64,000 nucleotides of DNA from Rhytidiadelphus loreus. Lineage: Eukaryota; Streptophyta; Bryopsida; Hypnales; Hylocomiaceae. The notes under the pieces are model-generated. The model was not told the origin of the DNA. It made no database searches and saw only the letters and a list, made by a program, of their open reading frames with translations. This document shows, one piece after another, positions 36,501-46,928 of the stretch. Within the stretch, counting starts at the first letter, position 1, and each line of letters starts with the position of its first letter. The stretch spans positions 64,213,348 to 64,277,347 of the forward strand of contig OX344764.1 of NCBI GenBank assembly GCA_947034895.1. Direction: 5' to 3'. Both the position numbers and the translations under genes were made by a program.

Positions 36501-38629
36501 ATAAATCAAAACATAAACTTTCAAAGTAGGAAAATCTACTCATATTTTTTTAATTTTGTTTTATTTAAAATTCAAAAAATATATAGGGGGTCCAAAGTTT
36601 TGTTCGCACGTGGTTTCTAATGAACACTCTAAATGACCCCCCCGAGATCATGCATTTATGTCAACAACAGTTAGAAACTATGACCATATATCCATACATT
36701 ATACATTTTTTCTAAAAAACAAGATAAGTAAAATCATTAGAAATTCAAAGCCTTGAATGTCTAGATGCTAACCTGTCATTAGTACATACTTTATATACTT
36801 CAATTCTTGACAAATGTCATCAAAAGTTGGACGACTTTTCGGCTCTGGATTCCAACATTTTTCAATCAAAGCCTTCAATTGGAAAGGACATTGAGTGGGA
36901 AGCTTTGGACGATCACCCTCTAATATCATTGCTTTCATTTGCTTTGGATTGTCTACATCCAAAAAAGGCAATTCTCCAGTCAATATTTCATAGCACACCA
37001 TTGCAAAGCTGTAAATGTCACATTTGTGAGGATGCTTGGGAATTGATTGATTGCTCATTCCAACCGAGGTTCCAACATTCATTTGATTGCCAACACTTTG
37101 AAGCTGTATTAACTCCGGTGCCATCCATCTGTTACTTCCAACATTCATTGTTTGCTCTGAATTTGTGGTGCTGTTTTTCTTGATTTTGGATACATTAAAG
37201 TCTGCCACCTTGGCTTGTATATATCCCAAATCCATACCGGGTGTCTTCACACTTTTTACAAGAATGTTGAATGACTTCAAGTCCCTATGCACAATTCTTT
37301 GCTCATGAAGGTACTTTCCCCCTTCCGCTATTTGGTGCATTATGTCAATTGCTTCCCAAATGTTGAAAGGAAGAGAATCATGATTTACTTTGAGTCTTTG
37401 TTGCATCAATGTAAAGAGGTCTCCATCCATCAACTCCATGAAAATAGAACACTTTTGCTTCTCTTGTGTATAACAAAACATGGATGTAATGTTGAGATGG
37501 CACAATCTTGAAAGAATATCAACTTCTTTCTTGAACTCCGGGTTATTTTTCCCATGAAAAACCTTTATTGCAACTTCCATTTCAAACCACATGGCTTTGA
37601 ATACAGTAGCTGAAGCTCCTTTTCCAATGGACACTCCTTCTTTTACCTTTTTAGAGATGCTTCTCAAAAAAGTCAAATATTGAGATAAATCCCATTTTGA
37701 TTCTAGTAAAGGTATGCTTGGAATTGGGGTCACCCTCAAAAGTCTTTGAAACAAATAACTTGCCAAATCTTTTTCATCTCCATGCAATGAAGGCAAAGCC
37801 AATGAAATTTTCTTTAAGAGGTCTTCTTTGTCCATAGAGGTCTTTGTTTTGACAATTTCATTGACATCCTTGCTAATGTTTGCCACTTGATTTAAGTTTA
37901 AACCTCCAGATGCTCCACATTTCTTAGACAAGGCAACTTGGCACAACTCCAAATGAAATCCCATGGATGAAACAAACTCTGATACGTTTGTCAATGTCAT
38001 TGCAATTGATACCCATGCATCTTTGCTACACCCTTTGATGAATCTTTCAATCTCAGTAGCCAACACAAGGAGTAGCTTGAAGCTTATGAGATGTTTTTCC
38101 AATTCTATAGGTGCATATGATCCAATGAGTGTACCATGTGATGTCTTTAAAAAAACACTTGAACTTTCAATGACCTCTTTGAGTTTATCAACAAGATATT
38201 GACATTGCTCGTTGTTGAATGCTAGTGCATGCACCATTTGCACACGTTCATTACAAGCCACCAGAATTTTTGAGTATGTATCCAACTCCCTCTCAAGACT
38301 TGTAATACCTTTTGCACACATTCATTGCATACTATCAATTGATATTCTTTAGCTATGAAGAAGAAGCATTTAAATCAACATTTGACAAAACTCATAGGTA
38401 GTGGCATTCATTTACTAACAATCATCACTATTCTTTGACATTGGATGGTAATCATATATTTCTTAAGAAAGAGACTACACACAATTATATCTTCATGAAA
38501 CTAGAAATTGTAGTACAAAACAGAAAGATGGCTTAAAATGGTAGGAGAATTACCTTCACAAAGCCTCATTGTTGATGAAGAAGGTTTGTCATCCATACAC
38601 TCCAATTCTGCCATAATTTGAAATGTCAT
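33513..38629 (-). CDS. Protein kinase fused to a 16-unit TPR array, with an in-frame stop in the array
   Basis: Predicted exons: 38629-38554, 38308-36773 and 35209-33513. All three junctions agree in phase. Residues 1-240 or so are helical and resemble the MLKL/HeLo-like N-terminal region seen in plant TKL kinases (inference). The kinase domain follows: glycine loop GKGASATV at 254-261, lysine in VAIKVF at 274, HRDLKSFN at 366-373, DFN instead of DFG at 395-397, and MAPE at 421-424. The C-terminal exon encodes sixteen 34-residue TPR units (type MGKYANALEDLNKADELEP), which usually bind proteins. A TGA at 34700-34698 replaces the CGA arginine codon found at this place in sister repeats, so the protein would stop after five units unless the stop is read through or is a sequencing error. 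The first exon is open upstream of the chosen ATG to about 38694, so another 5' exon is possible. Substrate and role are unknown; an immune or cell-death role would be by analogy only. Confidence 0.82.
33540..35209 (-). repeat. Homogeneous 102-base tandem repeat encoding TPR units
   Basis: Sixteen copies of a 102-base unit, each coding for one 34-residue TPR, differ at few positions. The recurring DNA word TCATTAGGCTCAAGTTCAT marks each unit on the plus strand. The first unit (Asn-Asp-Asp-Lys-Tyr at 35207-35193) and the units with KPNDPW or NVVLTL are the most diverged; the central ones are almost identical, consistent with recent expansion or gene conversion. Confidence 0.93.
36073..36646. 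mobile_element. hAT-like non-autonomous element, subfamily 1, copy C, inside an intron
   Basis: 574 bases with exact 8-base duplication ATCATGCA at 36065-36072 and 36647-36654. Ends CTCGGGGGGG and its inverse CCCCCCCGAG. It lies inside the 1563-base intron (36772-35210) of the kinase-TPR gene. The interior matches 10601-11162. Confidence 0.9.
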
Positions 38630-38696
38630 AGGTGTAATCTTGTCAAAAGTTGTTTCCAAACTGCCACAACCATCTAGTCTTAGTGCTTAAAATGAT

Positions 38697-39041
38697 ATAA
38701 AATTCCAAAATTGTTTGCAACATGTGTTCAACCTTCTAAAATCAAATGATGGTGGACTATGCATAAAAACATGATTGAGCAATTTAGTGTAGACCCTAAA
38801 GAATATAAGAAAGTAGCTCAAATTCAATTGAAAATTAAATGCCTTCATACATTAAAAGCAAATTGTTAGAAATTGTTAAAAAATAGAGTCAAAGATTTCA
38901 AACATTACTTGAAAAAAATCCCACATTTAGACATTAAACAAAATTGATGAAACAATAATTTTAAAAACAAAATTTCCTATCTAAATTCTAACCTAGTAGC
39001 ACACAATGGTTTTCCAATGCACTATATTGATGTCAAACATA
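38697..39041. other. Upstream region of the kinase-TPR gene
   Basis: AT-rich; may hold the promoter or a further 5' exon. No element or clear motif seen. Confidence 0.4.
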
Positions 39042-39044
39042 ATA

Positions 39045-39353
39045 CACTAGAAGAAAACTAGAAGAAACTATGTTTTACTTCATAGAAACTGCGTTGTACT
39101 CAACAAAAAAGTATCATCTGGATTTTGTTGAGGTCTCCCTTTATAACACAAAATTTTGCACTCTAATACAAAATTCTGCGTTTTACTTGTCAAAAATCTG
39201 CATTTTACTTGTCAAATTTTGTGTTGAACCGTTGGAACGCAAAATTTTGCATTACAAAAGGTGAACTCAACAAAATCTAGATGATACTTTTCTATTGAGT
39301 ACAACGCAGTTTCTATGAAGTAAAACATAGTTTCTTCTAGTTTTCTTCTAGTG
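39045..39353. mobile_element. CACTA-type MITE with long inverted arms
   Basis: 309 bases, termini CACTAGAAGAAAACTAGAAG inverted at both ends, 3-base duplication ATA (39042-39044, 39354-39356). The arms pair for about 90 bases. It sits a few hundred bases upstream of the kinase-TPR gene. Confidence 0.85.
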
Positions 39354-39356
39354 ATA

Positions 39357-41409
39357 TGTCCAAATTTGATTGCTAATGTGATTCCTTGCTTCAAATCTTC
39401 AATGCTTTACTACATATGCTATCAAAAAAGGCACAATAATTCTCAATGGCAATATCAGTGAGACGTACATACGTTACATCCACCTCATTATTGCTCATCA
39501 AATGGAATGTCTACCACCATTCTCATTATTATATAAACAACATAGCTTAGAAAATACCTATCTACAACAACATTGCATGTCATAGATGATTGAATTTAGA
39601 AGAAATCCAATTTTAGAAAAGCATTCATGGGAGCACCCTATATAAAAACAATCCTTACCAAATCACTTGGGCAACAATCTAAAACCTTCATAAGGTAATA
39701 CCGCGAGCAATAGAAAGGTAAATTTTTAACTTAGAACCTCCTATAAGCAACAATTCCCTCATTGTAGAAACCCCTACAATCTTTAAGGAGCCTTCATATC
39801 CAAGCATTATTAAATACTATACAATTAACCAATATTGCATTCTAAAATTTACAAAATACCTTTTTTATTTTGTGCACAAAATATTAACAACAGTAGAATG
39901 GAAGAAAGATCCTGAGTACATGCAATAATGACTAAGTTTATGAATGGTGGATCTATAATGAAAAGAACAAATTTCAATAAATAGTCTCCAAGCTTCTAAA
40001 CTTCTACTATATCTCTTTAGTCTAAAGATGCTAAAATATACTACTAAACCATAACTCATGAGTAGTTGGATTAAGTTTTCAATTAAGATTTGAAAACTAG
40101 AATCAAACTCAAGAAATCCAATAACCCACCATACTTCCAAAACAACATTAGACTTTAAACAAATTAGATAAAATGGTCATTGAGCATTATTTCACATCTC
40201 ATAGAGCACAATTTCAACAGAGAAACTTAGCATTACAACACCAATGTATTCTCAAGCAATATATAATCCATACACATTATAAGATTTCAAAGGCCACTTA
40301 CAAATTCAAAATACTCCCCAAACCATTTACAACTCAAATTTCTTAAGGGCCTCCACCAAACTGTCTCTAAACTATTGGTAAATCTATTCAGATGGAGATT
40401 TCACCTTGATCAAGAAGTATCCAAATTAAAGACCACTAGAAATTTGGAAAGATTGAAGAACCATAACTTCAAAGTAGTTGAGTAGGAAGTTCTATTATAA
40501 ACATAGATCACAACACCACACAAAATATACAAAGGACAGGCATCTCCTAGTGTTTCCTTGCTTAGACTTTATAACACTCTTGAAGCTTAGTAATTGTGAG
40601 AATCAATACAAGCACTTACTATCATTGTAATGTTGTTACATATATAGTTCATTGTCATCACATGTGACATTCCAAGTAGCATTCAACAAAGTTGCTTGCA
40701 TCAAGGTGTGATCTCACATATAACAAGCTAGACTTTATCTTCTACAAGTTTCAAAGACAAGTAGTAGATATTACAATCCTCTCTCTACATCACCTAATTT
40801 CACCCCTCCTTAATCAAAATTTAAGCAAGATCATTGATCATATCATCCTTCTCATAGAATTATTTGCAAGTTTCAAACAAAGCCTAGTATAGAGTAGAGA
40901 ATGAGGAGCTTGAAAATCCTAAAAACACACTTTTTTTTAGGTGTTTTATCTCCAAAACAAGACTACAAGCCCAAGACATGAAGACACCTTCCCTAAGCAA
41001 ATCCCATGGATATTAACAATAGCAAATAGACACAAGAATCAAGAGGTAATTATGCTTGTACTACAAATTATACAAAAGACATCTAACCATTTCACAAGTG
41101 TTTAGAAGAAAAAACCCAATAAACTTGACAACAATGTGTTTCATGAATTAGAAGGCATCATTAGTAGTGAAATCCATATAACCCCACTAAATTGTCCAAA
41201 TGTGTTTCTTGTTCAAACCAAGTTGGCCTATATAAGATGAGCAAGTGAAAAATTCAACACTCTCATATCTTTGGCTTACATGATTGAAGAAAAAGCATCC
41301 ATAATCCCATGCCTTGCTTCAACTTCTAAAGGTCCGTACATCTCTAAAGGTGATGCACCTTGGTCAACCTTCATTATAACTTTCAAACTAACCATTTTTT
41401 GATATTTGA
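39357..41409. other. Spacer without a recognisable gene
   Basis: AT-rich, only short unrelated open frames. No bounded element seen. Confidence 0.5.
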
Positions 41410-41413
41410 TTTA

Positions 41414-41639
41414 CCCCTTAGCACTCCAACATCCAAATCCTAGACAATGAATAGAGAGGTTCCCAAGGCTTTTGTGACTACAAAACTTCTTATTCATCCA
41501 AAGCCCAAACCAATACTACGCTTCTTATTTTAAACTTTCTATGTGATGAATTTTATCAGATTGAGATAAATAATATTTATTAACAAAGATATAAGCAAAA
41601 CTATGCAAGAATTCAAGAAAGGATTTAGATGCTAAGGTA
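41414..41639. mobile_element. Degenerate TTAA-type short element
   Basis: About 226 bases; interior closely parallels the element at 59069-59289 (CTAGACAATGAA near the left, ACAAAGATATAAGCAAAA near the right). The left flank has decayed to TTTA and the right flank is TTAA (41640-41643). The termini are CCCCTTAGCACTCC and, reversed, TACCTTAGCATC. Confidence 0.6.
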
Positions 41640-41643
41640 TTAA

Positions 41644-42646
41644 ACTAAGAATATGAAGCTTGACTAGTTCTATTTCAACTCCATTTTGAAATTTTGAAAA
41701 AATCCAAATATTCAAAAAATTATTGCAATTACAAAATTTGTATGATAGAAATCAAAATGTACAACATTGTATGTATTTCATTTGTGTTTTTTACTTTCGA
41801 AATAATTAATTGATAAATCTTCACACCAATCCAACAATGCTAATGCATGAATAGAAAGATGTGAGCTTCTGAGCCTTGAACCTAATTGTAGGTATGTACC
41901 GGTATAACATAAATATCTATAACTATAGAAGGTGTCTATAATATAAACTTCTAAGTTCATGGGCTCATAGATCCATAATGTCATGTACTAAAACTATAAG
42001 ATTGATATTTGAACAGTTCAAAAGGATAAATTTAGATCAAACATGATGTTTGACCATTTCACAATGGATGAGGTCATTCAAGTGTTAAAGAAATTCTATA
42101 CAAATGTAATAACATGGACTAAAGTTACAACACCTACAAGCTACACTCTTTCTAGTTCCACTACCTCAATGGTCAAATGACCAAATTTTTTTTATGACAT
42201 TATTGTTGAACTCAAGAGAAGTGTAAATTAAATGGTTTCATAATTACAACACTAATAAAATTTTACAAATTTTTGAAAGTTGAAAATAGGGTACCCTATA
42301 CTTAACACCAGATTCACCTTGAATGGACACCCTTGAAACAAAAAATGTCTCAACTTTTGTCGGTTGCTTCTAAAAAGTTGTGGTTTGGGGCCATGGAAGT
42401 GTTCATGTAAAGTCCTCTTTTAGGTGTCGAAGAATAGAAGATGTTGCAATTAGATACTCCTACCTTATGATATGTATGAAAAGATATTATTGAACAATAC
42501 TAATCAAATTGATACTAATGAAGTTATGAGAAAACATCAATATTAACAATGCTTCATAAGCAGTAGTGATTTATTACATAATGCCAAAGGTGTGATTACA
42601 AAGGGTTTTAATTGCTATCACTTGGTTGCATTTAATTATCACATGA
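41644..42646. other. Spacer without a recognisable gene
   Basis: AT-rich, no gene or element recognised. Confidence 0.5.
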
Positions 42647-42649
42647 CAA

Positions 42650-42802
42650 CACTACAAGAAAATGGGGGTATAAATGACTTGTCCACAATGACTCCATTAA
42701 CAACAATGACTGCAAATTAATCATTTTGCAGTCACTTTGAAGTCATTGTTGTCGGTGGAGTCATTGTGGACAAGTCATTTATACCCCCATTTTCTTGTAG
42801 TG
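42650..42802. mobile_element. CACTA-type MITE, nearly perfect palindrome
   Basis: 153 bases, termini CACTACAAGAAAATGGGGGT inverted at both ends, 3-base duplication CAA (42647-42649, 42803-42805). The arms match almost without error for over 45 bases, so this is a young or well-kept copy. CACTACAAGAAAA is a common terminus of plant CACTA elements. Confidence 0.9.
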
Positions 42803-43104
42803 CAAGGAAGACTTTGCTTTGCAAATATTCTATAATTCAAAGGGTACTCATAGGTCTAGTCTCAAAAAGTAATTTTATTGGTTCATAAATGTATTGAATA
42901 AAAAATAAAAATCATTATGATTAGAAATTAAAATTTGGAATTTAGAGGGAAAAAAGTTAGTCCTTTAATGGTTCATCACAAATTGCCTAAGAAGATGTCT
43001 ACGAAAAATCCCAACTGATTAAGACGACCTAAATGAACAAGTTGCAAAAGATGGAGAAACATAAGCAAGGGATATGAATTGGCTTGAGTCAATTTTAGGC
43101 AAAC

Positions 43105-44520
43105 TCATCCCAAGAACAATCAAGACAAACATTGTACTCCTTACAATTCTTCCAAGTTGCAATAAAGAAAAAGATGCACATGGTGTAACCCGCACCTGTA
43201 GGTGAGAACTCACAATTTGAAGTTTTTTTTTTCCCTCAATAGCTTCACGGATCTGCAAGATGGAACATCACCACACATGGGAAACTATAGGCCAAGCGTA
43301 ATCACTTTTGCAATTCAAAACTGAAACTCAAACCACAAAGACCTAGGCATTGTGATATGTAGCAACAATCAAGGAGACATGCACGAATAGCGCAAAAACA
43401 ACTTACAATACAAGCTACTCATGTCCCCCCAAATACTAACAATGCTGCACATGTTGCAACCGGTACCTGAACTTGAGGACTCAAAATATGCACCACTTTA
43501 TTCCCTCAATACTTTCACAGATCAACATTAGAACATTGTGATAGACAAATAGTAGAGACTGACCACAATTCTCCTCTAAAAGCACCCCACCCACACCTAT
43601 CAGAGCACCGTTTGAAGTTCACTGAAACAAATGCTCTAGATGTAGAGACAAGAGTGTAAGTCAAGACATGAACCTTCCATAAGAGAGTCCAATAAACAGG
43701 AACAATGTCAAAGTAAACTATGCCTGCAAAACAGAGCGACACATATCATATTCATACACAACTTAGCCGATGGCCTGCACTGATGAGCCTACAAACTTAG
43801 CCGATGGCGTGTTTCACAAACCATGCCGGTGTCATCCGATGTGAAACCTTCATAATTGAAGTATCACTCACTTGTCTACATGTGTATTCTGCTTTAACAA
43901 AGCTGGTCTCGACCCTGAGCAAATGATTTACATGACGCTCTGGCACTCTACAGCAATAATTATAGAGAGATCAAAAACCCAAGCCGTTGCTGTGGTGCAT
44001 TACATCTAAATCAGTTGCCCATGGCAAGGCAATCTTTAAATCGCAAACTGGCTAAGTCCTACCCTGCAGAATCCACCCAACTATACTAATTACGACAACG
44101 GAGATCAACAAGTTGCACAACAACCGATCAAAACTTGCTTGCCCCAATGTCAGGCAGACTCAATCCTCAGCAAGAATCAATTGATCAAGACAGACATCTC
44201 AATCCCAAACATACCGACAAAGATGCAAATGCAGTCACGCATACCTTGAGGTGAGACTTCGCACAGAGTTTGCCAGGCTTTTTTTACCCTCAATGGCTTC
44301 ACGGCTCTGCAAGAGAGAAGATCGTCACAGATTAGTATCGAAGATCGAGCATACCACTTCCGCACATCAAAACCGAAACTCTAACTTCGAACTCCAAGAC
44401 CACCAAGACCACCAAGACCTATTGCCCAGAGCGGGAGGCGTAACGCCAGACGAGGAAACCTGTGACAAGTACTGCAACAACAACAACTCACAATACAAGC
44501 TGCTCTCGTGCATGCATCTC
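43105..44520. repeat. Three diverged copies of an exon-like segment
   Basis: Segments at about 43190-43345, 43450-43560 and 44230-44400 share, on the minus strand, a sequence of the type CTTGCAG-RCCGTGAARCYATTGAGGG followed by CTCACCT-CAG-GT. In the right-hand copy it reads as an open 66-base exon (SREAIEGKKSLANSVRSL) between AG and GTATGC. Neighbouring words (CAACTCACAATACAAGCTGC at about 44483, a close match near 43399) are repeated too, so larger blocks were duplicated. No protein family recognised. Confidence 0.55.
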
Positions 44521-44820
44521 GGAGAAGGCTTCAATTTGTCGGTAAGCCCAAGAGAGCGCGCGGAGACTTCACCTCGATCAACAAACATCCGCATGACCCA
44601 CCAGTCCAAATTGCGCAAGGGAGCCTCAACCCGGCTTTCGCGAGCGGGGCCAGCGCCCACTGCGTTTCTCAAGAATGCACCGGCCAAGTGCGTGGAGTAG
44701 CGACGTCGGAGAACAAGGAAAGGCTCTGTCAGGAAGCTCGGCGTGCAAAGGACGGCACCACCACTGCTACAGTAGTGTGTTCGCAAAAAGTCTTCCCTGT
44801 TCTCGCCCTCCACTAATAAT
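44240..44820 (-). other. GC-rich 5' region of an unidentified minus-strand transcription unit (tentative)
   Basis: CpG-rich like the 5' ends of the recognised genes here. The minus strand has a 158-codon open frame (44843-44367), but the frame has no known domain, and the likely transcript also includes the exon-like segment ending near 44240. It could be a first exon and leader of a gene decayed by the duplications to its left, or a non-coding RNA. Coding status undecided. Confidence 0.3.
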
Positions 44821-45130
44821 AAGGTAGGAGGTTCTAAAAGCACACACCGCCCACCTCCTCAAATGTACACCCTTTGTACATGTTTTTTTTCTTAGCCTTC
44901 AGTAATGTACACATTTTAGGGGGTGGGCAATTTTAGAGTCCTATGCCATTTCAACTTCAAATTTTCATAACTAATTCTACAAAGTTCCAAAAAATATGAA
45001 ACAACTTAGTTTAGATGCCAATTCCACTTGTCCTTTAAGGAAAATTTACTGAAAAATATTTCAAGAAGCTTCACCTCTCCAAAATTCAGTTTCAACCCTT
45101 AGGCGGGCACTTTATGGACCTCCTACCTTA
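44820..45130. mobile_element. Short terminal-inverted-repeat element, TAAGGTAGGAGG type
   Basis: Left end TAAGGTAGGAGGTTCTAAAA, right end (reversed) TAAGGTAGGAGGTCCATAAA, about 311 bases, non-coding. The interior resembles the element at 4387-4780 (GTTCTAAAAGC, CATAACTAATTC-like and CCACTTGTCC-like words). The target duplication is unclear, possibly TAA/TTA. Confidence 0.65.
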
Positions 45131-46928
45131 GTGTTATCTCCACACAAGCGTTAAAATCTCATCTGTGTTAGAAATATAATCATATGGATCCTTGCAAGTT
45201 ACCTTGTTTATTTTGAATATTAACTACTATTACTTACCTTGAAGATAAATTATTTCTCGGTACTCTGAACACCCACTAAGAGAATTTTACTAGAAAGACA
45301 CAAATATCTTGTAAATTCATACTAAAAATCTTCTAAAAAGGTCATTACTTAAAATGTTATCTCTAGGACTATACTTAAAACACCCCTTTCTCTTATAGTG
45401 CGCTCAAGGAAAAACGAGAGATCTTGTCGGTTCTATACTTTTTTTTAAATTGTACACAGCTTTGTCTTGCCTTAATGGTTCTCATCCAGCGCTTCTGGTG
45501 AAACTGATCTCACTCAAAGACTGATTGCTCAGAGGATATGTGGCTTTTTAAAGAGTATGCTCCTCATTTACGTAAGTACTCTTGACTTTTGTGTTCGTCG
45601 ATTTCTGGTTGAAGCAGGTTCCTTGAGATTTTGAGCACACGCTTTACCTCAAATTAGTGCTTTTGCACACCTTGCGCTGATTGGCTGAGGTCAGAATTAG
45701 GGCAGCAAGATTAGTTTGCTCTCAACAACTTCTTCCATTTTTTTAGGATAGGACAATCACAGAGGTAGAGGGAATTCTGAAAATAAACAAGCTGAAAAGG
45801 TGGGCAAAGCCCGACTAGGAAATGTTTATTTATTTTCATGATTCCTTACTGTGAGGAGATTGACCTACATAAATGCCCATCTAGAAATGGATGAAAATTT
45901 TGATCAATGGATGAAAAATTCATAATCACCAATTATGCAAATTTCATGTGCCACAACGAGATTACGGGAAATAATCCTCCCACAAAATAAACATGACATT
46001 TCTTGGTGGATTTACATCTTGACAAGACAACCACTAGAGACACTTCTCATTGTAGAGTATGCCTAAAGTGGATGAGACCTCAATGATAGCATCTTCCTTG
46101 AAGATGTTTGCACCTCTCAAAGTTTCAAGTTTCAACCTTTGTTTCCATCAAGATCTAAACCCATGTAGACTCTTTACTCATCGACTTTGGTAAAATAATC
46201 ACTTTAGTTATTTCAATAAAGGTATCAACACCTAAATGTGTCTAAATAAGGGTTTGAATATGGTTCCTCTTATTGAGCTATAAAAGCTTTTATTGTATGT
46301 CGTTGGTAGTTGAAAGGGGATCCTACATTCTCATAGAATGCAATTTTCAGACTCCATATGAATACACTATGATGTTTGCATTGCTAAAATAGGTGTACCT
46401 AAAATCAGTTGTTGGCTCTTTTGTATAGAGACTATTCATTTTAGGCAATAATCTAGATCAGATAGTCACAAGGAGGTGTTCTTCTCCCAAGATCATTGTA
46501 GAGTCTTTGATTATTCCATGTAGTTACCATTGCAAAATCCCAATTGGCATGGTCCATATTGGATTTGCCTACTTTAGAGAGAGAGAGTGCTTATACAATG
46601 CAAGACCCTTCATACAAAGTGAATGAATTTTGGATGAATGTGATGAAAATTTGGTGAACATTTGAAAGCAATTTAGACAAAATTTAGATGCAAAATAGAT
46701 GAAAGTTCCATGAAAGCTGAGTGACAAATCACACAATCTGAAGAGAGTACGAAAATAGTGTAGACCATATTATATTTGATTTTATGTACATTGCTACTAT
46801 ATTAGAGTGCCTTGCAAATTCACATAACTCCAAAATTAGTGCAAGTTAATCTTATTACTGCAGGGCGTGCTAATTGAAGTAGCGTGAGTAGTAAATACAT
46901 TTGAGTATCTTCAAGGGTTGCAGGATGC
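45131..46928. other. Spacer and probable 3' region of the SERINC gene
   Basis: Mostly AT-rich. The part at 45410-45830 is less AT-rich (CTGATTGGCTGAGGTCAG) but no gene or RNA was recognised. The end nearest 46928 should include the 3' untranslated region of the SERINC gene. Confidence 0.45.

Noticed and set aside
44251..44816. Plus-strand open frames of 149 and 102 codons
   Set aside because: They overlap a GC-rich stretch that has few stops in any frame, with no domain; the splice-like signals there are on the minus strand.
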